Assembly (NCBI GenBank): GCA_009763385.1
Contig: CM019831.1
Location: 83,239,845-83,303,844, forward strand
Length of the DNA stretch: 64,000 nt
From: Coix lacryma-jobi var. lacryma-jobi
Lineage: Eukaryota; Streptophyta; Magnoliopsida; Poales; Poaceae
Direction of reading: 5' to 3'
Every line of letters starts with the position of its first letter. The first letter of the stretch is position 1. Positions 1 through 11,021 of this stretch are shown one piece after another. A program made the position numbers and the translations under genes. The notes below the pieces were generated by a model. The model saw only the letters and a program-made list of their open reading frames with translations, made no database searches and had not been told where the DNA came from.

Positions 1-1
1 A

Positions 2-373
2 AGACCCTTCCTCAACACCACTGGCGCCATCATCTACATGAGATCTGGAGAGATCCACTTCCAGTTCCCAAGGGAGAAGGTACGCTGTTACTTTAATAGA
101 TATGTCACTAATGTACAGGAAAAGAATAATCACTCAAGGAGGAGGCGCCGCACATCCCAACGCAACAAGAATCGACCAATTAAGGATGGATGGGCTGACT
201 ATGAAGGAGAAGCCACCAGGAGTGAGGATATCCCATTAAAGGAAATAAAGGACGATGAAGTAAAGGAGACAAGTCCACCAGTCAAGCGGGTGTGGAAAAA
301 GAAAGAGAGTTTTACTGACGTGCAATCATCGAGGTCCTCCTCAGGATCTGCCATTGCACCCAAGGAAGAATAA
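2..373 (+). CDS. C-terminal fragment of retrotransposon gag-protease polyprotein
   Basis: The frame is open from the left edge and ends with TAA at 371-373. It starts with the motif RPFLNTTGAIIYM, which resembles the G-R-P-F-L segment near the end of plant Ty3 retropepsin domains. There follows EIHFQFPREKVRCYF and a basic, low-complexity tail with an RRRRR run and many Lys/Glu residues. The catalytic D-T/S-G loop would lie upstream, outside the window. In the complete protein this domain would cleave the polyprotein during particle maturation. The fragment is intact as far as it can be seen. Nothing after the stop continues into RT. Element identity beyond Ty3-like is not assigned. Confidence 0.6.
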   Translation, partial: RPFLNTTGAIIYMRSGEIHFQFPREKVRCYFNRYVTNVQEKNNHSRRRRRTSQRNKNRPIKDGWADYEGEATRSEDIPLKEIKDDEVKETSPPVKRVWKKKESFTDVQSSRSSSGSAIAPKEE

Positions 374-2118
374 GGAGTGTACAAGGAGTCTTGTTCGATA
401 GACTATAAACATCGAATCCTCACCGAAAGGTAACTCGGTAGTTATCCATATTCATTAGCATTAAATTCATCATTGCATAATTAGTAGAATGAGCATAATC
501 ATTTTACTGTTAATATCATATTTACTTCTTGGCAATTATATCTGCATTAGAAAACAAAATAAAAAAATATGGAAAATTCTAAGCCCCATGAGAATATTAC
601 ACTTTCTGTGGAGGCATAAAAATAAAAATATACATTTGCATATTTACTTCTGCATTGCATACATCCATAAAAAACAAAAATAAAAAAAAGACTCTATGAA
701 ACACTGCTGAAACTCTGCTTAGTGGAAAGGTAGAACATAAATAATCTTAAGAGCTTTAAGACAACTAGACAAATGGGAGGAAAGTTTATCACCAACGCTT
801 AATCAAGTTCCACTAGTTGTGTTGTCTATTTTTGAAATCAACAGGAAGAGAAAAAGAGAAGGACTTAAGAAACCACTAACAGTCCACTCAAGAGAAGACC
901 ACGTCAAGATCCAGCTTGGGGGAAGACACCCTTAGTTATCACGATAAGTATCACGGCTTTTTACTTTTATTAGTTCGGTTTAGTAAGATCAGGTTAGTAA
1001 ACAAAGAAACTCATATAAAACTAAATAAAGATATTATATAATGAATAAATGTCTAGGTGGATATAAACTTAATTTTGCTCATAATAAAAATGATGAATAA
1101 TTGCTCTGCCGTAATCCCTTTTAAGTACCTAGTGTTCAAACTTAAATTTTCTTGAGTTTTAGACAAAGCTGTTTTGAATAAACTCTGAACCTGAAACCTG
1201 TGGGATGTAAATGCTTGATCTAAAGTCTAGATAATTGTGAGATATGATATAAAAAGGTTTGAGCTATTGTTTATCTAATTCCTAGAGATACTAGAGTTCT
1301 GGAGATTTACACTTTGAAAAGATTAAAAACACATGATGAGATCCTGTATGACATAACATAATTTCCTACCTAGAGCCATTAATATGATCTTAAGATAAGG
1401 CTACTTGCTTTGTTCTAAGTTTTTAGTTATGGTTGAGAAATTTATCATGCTCTAGAGATCAAGAATGTTTTATTAAAAGATTCACTCTTCCAAAGTATTA
1501 TTGTGTTAGAGGCATGGGACTATGCAAAAGTATAAAGGGAGGAAATAAAAAGGGACAAGTGTCCGATTACCTCAAAAGAAAAAAAAGAATGATAGCCCAT
1601 GGTCCCTCTAATTACAATATGCCATCAAGAGATGACAAATTTCAAAAGTTCTAAGTTCTTGATCCATGAGTATGACATTTTTCTCCCTAACTTTGAACTT
1701 TGGTTGGTAAGATATGCTATTCACTTGTTAAAAGCTCCAGACATATATTCATAGAAAAGAAGGAAAATGCATCAGTGAGGAATCATAAAATATAAAAGAG
1801 TGAATTGAGAGTGTCATACAGTAAAATCTCTGATTTTTATTTTGAAAATATATAAAAACTCCAGAATGAAGGTTGATCAAAGAGTTAGAGATACAGTGCT
1901 TAACTTGATTGTTCTATCTTTCAATTGTTTAAAGACCCAGGTGAAGGCAAAAGCTCCATAGTCGAAGGTAATTTGAGTAAATCAGAATAGTTAACTCTAG
2001 TCCAAGGGAAGATTTTTGTTTGAACATATGTACCTCTGAGGTGTGGAAGCATAGTAGCAATTCTTGATTCATCATGTTTATTTGCTAAGGGACTAGCAAA
2101 AGGTAAGCTTGGGGGAGT
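374..2118 (+). other. Non-coding 3' internal region of element A
   Basis: This 1.7-kb AT-rich stretch has no ORF that resembles a protein. The purine-rich motif AGCTTGGGGG occurs twice, near 912-921 and at 2106-2115. The second copy sits immediately before the LTR and is the likely polypurine tract. The first may be a central or relic tract. Short ORFs such as 489-683 and 1433-1654 show no recognisable content. Confidence 0.6.
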
Positions 2119-2549
2119 TGTTGACACTGATTATCTATCACAATTAAAGGACAAATAAATATGAAAAGGGCATGAATTCAATCACCAACAAAGGATTAGG
2201 GTTTCAATTGACAATATTCCACGAGTTTTGGTGAATTATGATTCTACAGGGACTAAATGAGGAAATCAACACCGATACCTTCCCCTACAAGGAAACCGAC
2301 GGGAGATAACTCCACTGCCACGTCAGCAAGTTTCTAGAAGACTCCAGAGGACGACAGAAGACACCACGAGGTGAGGCACCACAGGACCCTGACCTGTGGG
2401 ACCGACCGGTCCCCTGGGCCCACCGTTCGGTCTAGTCCAGGGCCCCCACGTCTCCTCCTTCCGGAATCTTCCCCCACCGACCTCTAGGATGCATCTCGGC
2501 CGTACCTTAAGTCAGTTTGATCCAATGGCCATGGTTCATCGCTCAGGGC

Positions 2550-2557
2550 TATATAAG
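2550..2557 (+). promoter_or_regulatory. TATA box of element A LTR
   Basis: TATATAAG lies in a GC-rich setting (GGGCTATATAAGCAGCCCC) about 430 bp into the LTR. This is the expected place for the U3 promoter, with transcription probably starting about 30 bp downstream. Confidence 0.6.
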
Positions 2558-2805
2558 CAGCCCCAGACCCCCCTCTCCAGAGCATTAATCAGATCAGGGT
2601 TTGATTACATTCATCATCAGATCAGGCTACCACCAAAGAAGAAGATCAATCAATAGCTTTAGAACTACATCCACCTAGAATAGTTAGATAGAATAGGATT
2701 AGAAGAGGCAAGCTTCACTTGGATTCCGGATCTAGTCACGAGAAGGCTCGGTAAACCCAAGATCTTCTCTCTTGTATTAACATTATGGATCTATTTCATA
2801 AATGC

Positions 2806-2950
2806 TTGTCTAGTTCATCTTTGTTCATCGTTGTTTATGTTCTAGTTCATCGTTTAGTTCTAGTTCATCGTCTAGTTCATCCTCTAGTTCATAATCCAGT
2901 TCTAGTTCATGTTCTAGTTCGTACTTCAGTTCTTCTCGATGATCTAATTC
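2806..2950 (+). repeat. Degenerate short tandem repeat (TCTAGTTCATCG-like)
   Basis: About ten imperfect copies of a 12-16-bp unit containing CTAGTTCAT occur in a row, downstream of the TATA box, within the R/U5 part of the LTR. Spacing varies, as expected from slippage. Confidence 0.7.
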
Positions 2951-3926
2951 ACCTTATTGTTTGTCTTATTGTTCTAGATAGCAATACAATTGATATGACT
3001 AAGACATCAACCATTATATTCTTAATTATGTTGTTTATAGTCTGCTTTGATTATATATTTGGCATAGATAGTTCATCATTATGTGAATACTCATGTTCGT
3101 ATAGTGCTCATCTTAATGATCATTGGGTGGGTGATAGATGCTGTGTAGGCGTGGTGCCTATACACTATTTATCTGCGAATACATCCTATGTTCCGGATAG
3201 AGTGGTAGATCACGGGTGTGATATTCCTGTTGAGTCCTTTGTATTCCACCTCCCGAATATAGTGTTTAGTATGGCTCAGTTAACTCATGGTTTAGGCGTT
3301 ACTCTGTTTAGCACCTGTACTATGGAGTTGCTTCTTGATTATAAATATGATATGACCTAGCTAATGATTGCCAAATATGTTTGCACTAATCAAAGTATGC
3401 TATGACTTGTAATTAGAATAACTTAGGAATGTTTCTATTTAATGCATGTTCTAATCATCACGTGCTAGGTAGTACTGTTCTAAGATTATCTTTGATTGAT
3501 CTGCTCTCTGTTACCATTTATCATTATCATTTATCATTCATCATTCTATTATCTGATCTCTGTTTAGAGTAATGAGTGTGTTATTAGTCTTTATCATAAG
3601 TGTGTGCCTCATTAATTGCTGTTAAGTCCTCATTAATATAATACCATCATATTATGAATTGAGTAGTCTCTAGGCTAAATATAAATAACGATACCTGAGA
3701 CTAGCTTGGGTGAAATGCTTCTACAACGGGTATATTTATCTGTGCGCTTGCGGGTAAATATTTATCTTTAAATTCAGTGCCTTGATATAATTACATTGCT
3801 AGCTTCATGTTGGGGATGACAACTTGACGTTAAGTGAAGTTAGTAGTGTCCCGTACACTCTTTAGTGCCTTCATTAGATTATTATCCAATTCATTCTTAA
3901 GGTGATTCCATTAAGGAGTGTCAACA

Positions 3927-4048
3927 GCGGCCTGAACCAGTATAAATCGCTGTCCTTGCGTACTCGCCGAGTTCTACGAACGCCGATCCCCACTGAACAA
4001 ATCGTTTGAGATCCCTCAAGATGAGTTGTCGGTTAACAAACACCGACA
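3927..4048 (+). repeat. 3' tail of element B 5' LTR
   Basis: The last 122 bp of an LTR end in CACCGACA, just before the PBS. A TATA-like TATAAATC lies at about 3941. The rest of this LTR should lie to the left of element A, outside the window. Confidence 0.65.
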
Positions 4049-4050
4049 GC

Positions 4051-4068
4051 TGGCGCGCCAGGTAGGGG
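4051..4068 (+). promoter_or_regulatory. Primer-binding site of element B
   Basis: TGGCGCGCCAGGTAGGGG lies two bases after the LTR end. TGG matches the CCA end of a tRNA, and the same string follows the LTR in many grass Tat-type elements. The tRNA was not assigned. Confidence 0.7.
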
Positions 4069-4225
4069 CTCTCGGCGATTCCACAATCAAGAGCTCGACG
4101 AACCACTTCAACATGTTCTCGTTGGGATCTATTTTTGTTTTTGGCTCGTGGACTTGCATCGCGGATGATCAAGGGAGACTAATCGACGACTTCAACCTGA
4201 ATCAGAAGCGCAAGCCACACCAAAG

Positions 4226-5684
4226 ATGGATCATCTCACCCGGGACCTAACAAACCTCGCAATCCAAGGATTGCAAGAATCTAGGGACCACGTATAGTCA
4301 TCTGACTCCTACTACGATACGACTTCTCGATCCAGGAAGGACTCGGACTCCACGCATCATATCCCCTTTGGACTGCACAACTTGGCAGAGAACTTCCAAG
4401 AGCTATTTGGACCAAAATTCAAAAGGCTTCAACAGATCCCGCTGACGGGAGCTCAGCAGGGACTCGTTTTTAGCTCAACCGAGGAAGGCAACATCGTCCA
4501 TTGGCCGATACAACCAGCCCCGGCTAGATTGGTTGGCACAATTGACCAGATTCTCCCGTACCAACAAGGACATCATCTCCCCTTTGAGGAACATGATACC
4601 TCAATAGAGCTAAACTCTAGTGCCTCTACTTTGGAGTCGGTTACACCGGGATCAACAAACCAAGGCTACACTAGTGAAGTCTTCATGGTAGGACACCAGT
4701 CATCTCTACGACCTCCAACTCCTCCAGATGTCCTCCGAGACGACGAAACCTTGAGTATGATATCCGATAACGACCCAGAAGGACCCAGAGAAACCGAGTC
4801 AATGAAGGCAGAAAGAGTAAGAAGGAATCAGGCCAAAGACGCTGGCAGAAGGCGGGCAACACATCGAAAAGAGGCCATGGAGCGCTACAATGTGTGGCTA
4901 GAGGAATATAATAATCGAAGGCGTCTGGAAGAAGAAGCTGAGCGCCAAGCTCATCAAGACAGAGACCAGGAAATTCAGTCTCACGACGATCGTAATCGGC
5001 GATGAGCCGATTGCTCACGCAACCTCGAACTTGAATTCATGAGAGTAGCTGGTCACAAAGTGTACCAGACACCCTCCGAGATGATGAAACCATGAGTATG
5101 ATATCCAATAACGACCCAGAAGGACCCGGAGAAACCGAGTCTATGAAGGCAAAAAAATAAGAAGGAATCAGGCCAAAGATGCTCGCAGAAGACGGGAAAC
5201 TCATCGAAAGGAGGCCATGGAACGCTACCATGTGCGGCTAGAAGAATATAACAGTCAAAGGCATTTGGAAGAGGAAGCCGAGCACCAAGCTCGTCAAGAC
5301 AGAGACCAGGAAATTCAGTCCCACGATGATCGCAATCGACGACGAGTCGACTGCTCGCGCAACTTTGAACCTGAATTCATGAGGGTAGCTGGTCACAAAG
5401 TGTACCAGACACCCTACCAAAACATCTTGGCTGTAGCCACGGAGATGGGAGCCAAGGACAACCGCACCCCTGAGGAAGAACGGCGGTTGATCATGCTTCA
5501 GACTAACGCGCTACAGCTCAGAGGTCGAAACCTTGAGTCCTTAGCCGACGAACAAGATTCATCTCACCCCAGCCAAAGGCGACCCGTGTGGCAGAACCTC
5601 CTGAATTAAGTGGCCCACATGCACCCATCATTGTCCTAAAGACTTCTGATCGGCGTGCACGAGTTCCAAATGACTCAAGAGATC
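4226..5684 (+). pseudogene. Element B gag, first part (broken)
   Basis: The probable start is the ATG at 4226, because the frame from there runs in register with the long ORF ending at 5005. An in-frame TAG at 4295-4297 breaks it after 23 codons. The later part is rich in Arg and Glu with a predicted coiled coil (repeated R-R-L-E-E-E-A-E pattern). A 340-bp tandem duplication (4735-5416) shifts the frame, and the second copy continues open to 5609. The TAA there is followed by the original frame up to the solo LTR at 5685. The N-terminal part of a Tat gag is poorly conserved, so the assignment rests on its position between the PBS and the capsid-like domain after 9530. Confidence 0.65.
4735..5416 (+). 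repeat. Imperfect 340-bp tandem duplication inside gag
   Basis: The segment starting CCGAGACGACGAAACC at 4735 recurs at 5076 as CCGAGATGATGAAACC. Both copies run through the coiled-coil codons to the phrase GTGTACCAGACACCCT. The offset is 341 at the start and 340 by the GAGGCCATGG motif (4877 against 5217). The copies thus differ by at least one indel as well as many substitutions, and the duplication is not recent. Confidence 0.85.
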
Positions 5685-8600
5685 TGTCGGGTGTCCTCGG
5701 GAAACCCGAATCATCCACGTTACATTCTTTTCAGGAGTTCCCTCGTCAAGCATCACAGTATTACAACAGTTTTATAGATAAGATAAATCAGAGTAAAAGC
5801 AGAAAGAGTATATAACATAGATTGAAACTTAAGTTTAAAAGTTTACAACCCAGAAGTACTTAATACATAAAAGGTTTGGAACTTTATATTACATATACCA
5901 CACAACTTTTGGTTACTTGCCCAAGGTCAAACATCAGTGTCATCATCACTCTCCTCCACAAGAGTGAAGAAACATTGACCACCAAAAGGATGATCAATAA
6001 ACTCACCTGCAACAAAGGGCAACGAACCTTGAGTACAAAAGTACTCAACAAGACTTAACCGTCTAGAAAAGAGGAGAAGACTCAGGTATGAAGGTTATAG
6101 GGATCCAAGGTAAGGCTTTAGCAAGATCAAAACATTTCTTTTGCATAAAAGCTTACTAATAGAAAAACCCTACTTTCAAGTTTTAACTCAAGATTAAAAT
6201 TTCATAACTATCCAAAGATTCTCAAACTTTCATAAGCATACCACATCTTTCGTTCTCATTTCATAAAGATCCCATTCATTACTACGGTGCGGGTCAGTGG
6301 ATTGAGGCTCCATATCCGAGGAAACACGGTGATTCGAATCGTTTAAACCCAGCTGGGGATTCAGTACCACACGACATATGTAGAACTTAATCTTGCATAC
6401 ATCAACCCTATCTATAGATCCTCCCATACAAGAACGGGTCCAGCGTCACCCGAGAGTATAGTACACCTCGAACCCGACTATCTCATAGCCCCGAGGGTAC
6501 ACGCTACTCCCGCCATCTCTCCACTCCCAGTACGCGGTTGGCCGTTCTCAAGTATCGGAATAGCTATAGATAAGGCTTACCACCGCATGTGGGCTGTACT
6601 CAAAGGTCTCAATCACAGCAGGCCAACAACGATAAGGTCCTATGTTGAGTAACCTTACAACAAGACTCCATTCTTGATGTAAGTTACTATCGTTATCATG
6701 TTATCTCAAGATTTAAGATTTCCATAACCTAGCAACCATTTTTAAAAGCACCTACTATGATGAAGTAGTAAAGCATGGCTAAGCATACTAAGTATTTTCA
6801 TAAAACGGGTATCAAGGTTAAGTATTGGAATCATCAAGGTTGGTAATGCATCAAATAGGATTCACTCCACTCCTATTCACATAATGCATCATATTAACTC
6901 AAGTGATATAAAAAACTTTATAAAAATACAAGGATAGGGTTAATGTCCGGGGCTTGCCTTGGTGATTAGCGAAGTCCGGAGACTCAGAAAAACCAGAAGG
7001 ATCCAAACTCTCAGAAGAAACCCACTGTGGATCTGGTTCTTCCGAAACGAGATCTACACGTAGAAGTGCATATTCATGATCAATGGGATGCTTATGACAT
7101 GATCATGGTAAAGATGGAAATTTTCTAAGCTGTAGACATTTATTTGTACAATCTTCCATCACGGTATAGTTGCAAACCAACAAAACCAACTTAGCTATTA
7201 AACTATATATTATTACTAAACAAATTTTATTATCTCTATTAAGCAAGGTTATGTAACTAACAAGCAACAAAAGGTTATTTGCATAAAGGAATCCATAACC
7301 AGGGAGCAAATCATGCTAGTTTTCCACTGGTTGTCAAACAATTCCAAAAATCACACAAATCCAAAGTGATTAACTATTTCTATTTATTTTATAAGTCATC
7401 TTAATTAGCTTTTGCTTATGAACAAATCATACTTATTCAAACAGAGCTGAAATTAAACATGAAGGTAGACATCAGTGACATAAACTCACATGTCAAATTT
7501 CATGATTTTTGGAGAAACACAGAAAATCACATAATTCATCAAAGTTGCATTTATTAATTAAAGTACAGATTTAATTGTCATAGTAAAAGTACTGAAAACA
7601 CAAGTGTTATAATTTTTATATTAGCACAGACATGCTATCATCTAACATGTCAAATTTCACAATTAACAGAGCTATAGAAAAATTATAGCAAAAATAACAA
7701 AACTAGCTACTGTGCATAAAGCTATAAAAAGAAAAACTCAATTCTAGCCCAAACTGGGCTTTCGGCCCAGTTCTGCTCGGCCCAACGCACGCGAAAACGG
7801 CCCGGCCTGGCTCCCGCCCGCGCGCACTGGCGCTTTTGCAGAAAAGCCCTTCGGCTTCTAAGGAATCAACCTGCAGTCCATAGCGCTATTCACATGAGTC
7901 ACGGACTTTGCAACCAACACCCTCTAACTTATCGTCTTTACAACTGCGAGGTCCCCGACCTTGGCCAGAGTGGACGGCGGCGCACCGAGCGCCGGCGAAC
8001 CCTACGCCGGTCAACTCCGGCCATTAGAGACCCAACTAACGCGAGCATCAACACCAGAAGGTCACCCGCGGTCGATAGAGCCTCTAACCCTAAACGCTAC
8101 TGCCCCGGTGAGGTCTGGCCACGCACGGCAGCGGACCCGATCACGGCGGAGCTGTTCCGGCGAACTTAGGTCGGTAGCAGTAGAACGGAGGGGCTCGGAA
8201 GCTCCAGTAGCTTACCTTGTTACTGGCTGTGTAGCTGGTTTGAGCGGAGGATGAACGGAGAGGAGAAGTCCACGGAGCAGTGGCTTGCGGCGGCGAACTC
8301 CGGCGAAGACAACGATGTTCCGGCGAGACCTGAGCACCAAACAGAGAACCATCGAGCCGATGAGTACTCTGGGGTCAAGGTGAAACATAAACATGAGACA
8401 GGATGAGTAGAGGAGTGCTCGGTTGAGCGGACCACGGTGAGGTTGAACTCGGCGGCGTTTTCGCCCGGCGGGAAGAAGAACGGCGAGTACGAGCTCTCTG
8501 AGGCAGTAGAGGTCGAAAGGATGGGCTCTGGAGATGCGCAAGGAGGTAAGGGAGTTGTCACTGCGGTCAATTTGGATGAGAACGCTCGGTTTGCAGTGGA

Positions 8601-9528
8601 TTTGGGATAGGATCGAAGTGGAGCCCGTCGGTGCCCTGGTGGCAAAACGTCGACGGCGAGCGCAGGAGAAGGTGCCACGGAGTGAGGGAGAGTGCCAGCA
8701 ACAGCTTGACTTTGCCACGGACCCAAGCACGAGTTCAATCGAGAGAGATCGACACCCTACGCGCTGGCAGCACCGATCAAATATCGGTCGCCCACCGCCA
8801 TGAACAGGGAAGCAAACATATCCCCCCCCCCCTTTCCTTTCTACCCTATCACAAATTTAAAAAATTACTTTAGATTTTTGAATATAAGTTGAAAATATGT
8901 TAAAATATCAAATGTTCAGAATTCAATACTGAACATCTTTTATTTTTGCAACATAAGCAAAATATGCTCAGATTTTGAATTAGGGTTTGAAATTCAAAAA
9001 GGGACAAAAAGGGCAAAAGTGTATTTTCACAATTACTTTTGATTTCATATAAGAACTTGAAAAACTTTATACATCAAGGTTGATCCTTATCATAAATTGA
9101 GCAACTTTGCTTTTTAGAGCATAACCACATTCTTTATAGATTTAGAATTAAGAAAAAGGGGACAAAATAGGGTTTTCAAATTAATTAAATTATTTAATTG
9201 GATTTCAACCAAATTTGAATTATACCTCAATGGTGACTTGAAACATGTTCCAAATACACCTTTGAGACATAATACCAAGGTTTGGTCCAAATTTTCAGTT
9301 ACTATATATGAGATTACCAAAATACCCTTTTATAGCACAAAAGCATTATTCACAACAAGAAAACATAGACTAGGGTTGCAAACTTAAACACTCCTTATCC
9401 ACTAAGCACAAGCATAAAGAATAAAACTTGTTTGTAGTGAATGCAAAATTGGGTTATCAACTCAAATGAAATGCTAGTGCATATGATGACATGTCAGGTT
9501 TTAGTCTGCTTAGCACCAGAGTGTTACA
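5685..9528 (-). mobile_element. Element C: solo LTR of a Tekay/Del-type Ty3 element
   Basis: Read on the minus strand it begins TGTAACACTCTGGTG and ends CACCCGACA. The start resembles those of D (TGTAACACCTCTGGTG) and E (TGTAACACCCTAGGTG). A block near 6000-6130 matches, in reverse, the D LTR block around GTCTTGTTGAGTAC (22060-22100). A GC-rich core (7740-8810) sits where the D and E LTRs also have one. No internal region or second LTR is present, so it is a solo LTR of 3.84 kb sitting in B's gag. The flanks (AGATC left, ACCCG right) do not form an obvious target duplication. The 5685 end is less certain than the 9528 end. ORFs inside it, including the overlapping ones at 8212-8738, are not taken as genes. 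Confidence 0.75.
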
Positions 9529-9529
9529 A

Positions 9530-10493
9530 CCCGTTCATGAGCGGCTCGACCGGGCTCCAGTAAGGAGTCATCTGGGCAACCGGGTACCTGATCAAGCTGA
9601 ACGAGGAGCCGAATCATCATATCGAGGAATTAACATTCTTGCATCCGACACGGTCGATTGCTTCCCCTGTTTTTCCCAGAGACTCCAAGCAGTCCCATTC
9701 CCACGAAAGTTCAAACCCAGGAACTACTCAAAGTACGACGGGAAGATAGAACCCAAGCAGTGGCTCAGGTTGTATGATCAAGCAGTTGAGTTAGCAGGAG
9801 GAAGCAACAACGTTAAGGCACTTTTCCTCCCCATGGCTCTAGAGACAATGCCCCTTGCTTGGTTCGACAGACTTAAACCCGAGTCCATTGACTCCTGGGA
9901 ACAGTTTCACCGCATTTTCATAGAAAACTTTGCGGGTGTCCCGGAGCGATCGGACCCCCGAACCAAGCTTAGAACTTGCAAGCAACAGAAAAATGAGACA
10001 ATGCGGCAGTACTACAGACGCTTCTCTGAAATCCGCTCCACAGTCTCCGACATAACAGACAGAGAAGTAATCGACCTATTTGGCAATGGAATTTGCGAAA
10101 GGTACAATTACAAGGATTTCATCAAGCATGACCCGACCACCGCTGACGAGTTTCATCGGGCAGTAAACTCCATGATGGCAACGGAAGAACGCACACAGGA
10201 GCGCTTCCCCGAAAGAAACACGCAAGGTGATCGAGGAAATAATCAAAGAGGAAACCAGACTGCTCTGCAAAACACCCGCAAGGCAACAGGGGACAATACT
10301 GTTGCAGCCATGGAACCTCACAAGAAGGTGACAAGCCCCCAGCTTTGATGACCTCCTCGACAGCCCATGCCCTTTCCATCCGAAAGGAGGACACCAGGCT
10401 AGGCAATGTCGGCAACTCAAAGAGAGAGGTTTGAACTCTGACTTCAACAAAAACAGAAAAGACAAGGGAAAGAAAGCAGCTGAAGACCCTTAG
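9530..10493 (+). pseudogene. Element B gag, capsid-like domain and zinc knuckle
   Basis: An open frame runs from the solo-LTR junction to a TGA at 10348. Its first 13 codons in the longest ORF come from element C. The core has the Retrotrans_gag pattern: KYDGKIEPKQWL, ALFLPMALE, AWFDRL, then FAGVPERSDPRTKL and MRQYYRRFSEI. A frame change near 10340 leads to a CPFH-x4-H-x4-C knuckle (about 10368-10410), the variant expected of Tat gag proteins. A TAG at 10491-10493 ends that frame. The capsid domain forms the virus-like particle and the knuckle binds RNA. The two frame breaks make this a pseudogene. Confidence 0.8.
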
Positions 10494-11021
10494 CAGGACG
10501 CAGGCGGCTTCCAACACCCCAAAGGCACCATCAATGTCATATTCGGGGGAGTAACCACCAGTGACAGTAAGCGCCTGCAGAAGCTTTCCCTACGGGAAAT
10601 TATGTCTACCGAACCGGCTACCCCCAGATACCTTGATTGGTCTGAGCATCTGATCAATTTCTCTTGAGCAGACCAATGGACCAACATTTCCAATGCAGGG
10701 CACTACCCACTGGTCCTGGATCATACGGTCGCCGGGTTCAAGTTAGGAAGAGTACTCATAGACGGAGGAGCAGGACTCAACGTCATCTTCGCAAGCACCC
10801 TACGCAAGATGAACTTGGACCTTGCAACTTAGCTCATACCATCAAACACTCCCTTTTATGGCATAGTACCCGGAAAGGCAGCTATACCACTCAGAAGGAT
10901 CATACTACCTGTCACTTTTGGAACTCAGATCAATTATCGGACTGAGTACATCAGTTTCGAGGTAGCCGACTTCGAATCATCATACCACACCAAATTTGGA
11001 CGACCAACTATCGCCAAATTT
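10494..11021 (+). pseudogene. Element B retropepsin-like protease region
   Basis: The frame reads through GTINVIFGGV and then LIDGGAGLNVIF near 10755-10790, the D-G-G version of the aspartic-protease loop found in Tat-type elements. There is an in-frame TGA near 10663 and a further TAG near 10830. The protease would process the gag-pol polyprotein. It is not translatable as a whole here. Confidence 0.7.

Larger units (their letters stand above)
1..3926 (+). mobile_element. Element A: 3' part of a Ty3-like LTR retrotransposon
   Basis: The window opens inside this element. It holds the end of an aspartic-protease ORF (2-373), a long non-coding stretch with a purine-rich tract just before 2119, and a complete 3' LTR (2119-3926). 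No reverse transcriptase or integrase lies between the protease and the LTR. The copy is therefore either a non-autonomous gag-protease type or an internally deleted one. It ends directly against the tail of another LTR (element B), so it probably inserted into B's 5' LTR. The matching 5' flank lies outside the window, so the target-site duplication (which would be GCGGC at 3927-3931) cannot be checked. Confidence 0.8.
2119..3926 (+). repeat. 3' LTR of element A (1808 bp)
   Basis: The LTR begins TGTTGACACT at 2119 and ends AGTGTCAACA at 3926, a perfect 10-bp terminal inverted repeat and longer than the usual TG...CA. It follows a purine tract and is followed by unrelated sequence, which fixes both ends. 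A TATA box lies at 2550 and a run of TCTAGTTCATCG-like repeats near 2806-2950. The 191-codon ORF at 2785-3360 lies wholly inside the LTR, is derived mostly from these repeats, and is not considered a gene. Confidence 0.85.

Noticed and set aside
2785..3360. 191-codon ORF in element A LTR
   Set aside because: It begins in the CTAGTTCAT short repeat, has repeat-derived low-complexity sequence, and lies fully inside the LTR.
8212..8738. Two overlapping 172-codon minus-strand ORFs
   Set aside because: They lie in the GC-rich core of solo LTR C, where stops are rare in several frames; no domain pattern is seen.
8821..8830. Run of C bases as a possible regulatory tract
   Set aside because: It is a simple homopolymer in a decayed LTR and could also be an assembly-sensitive site; there is no supporting context.
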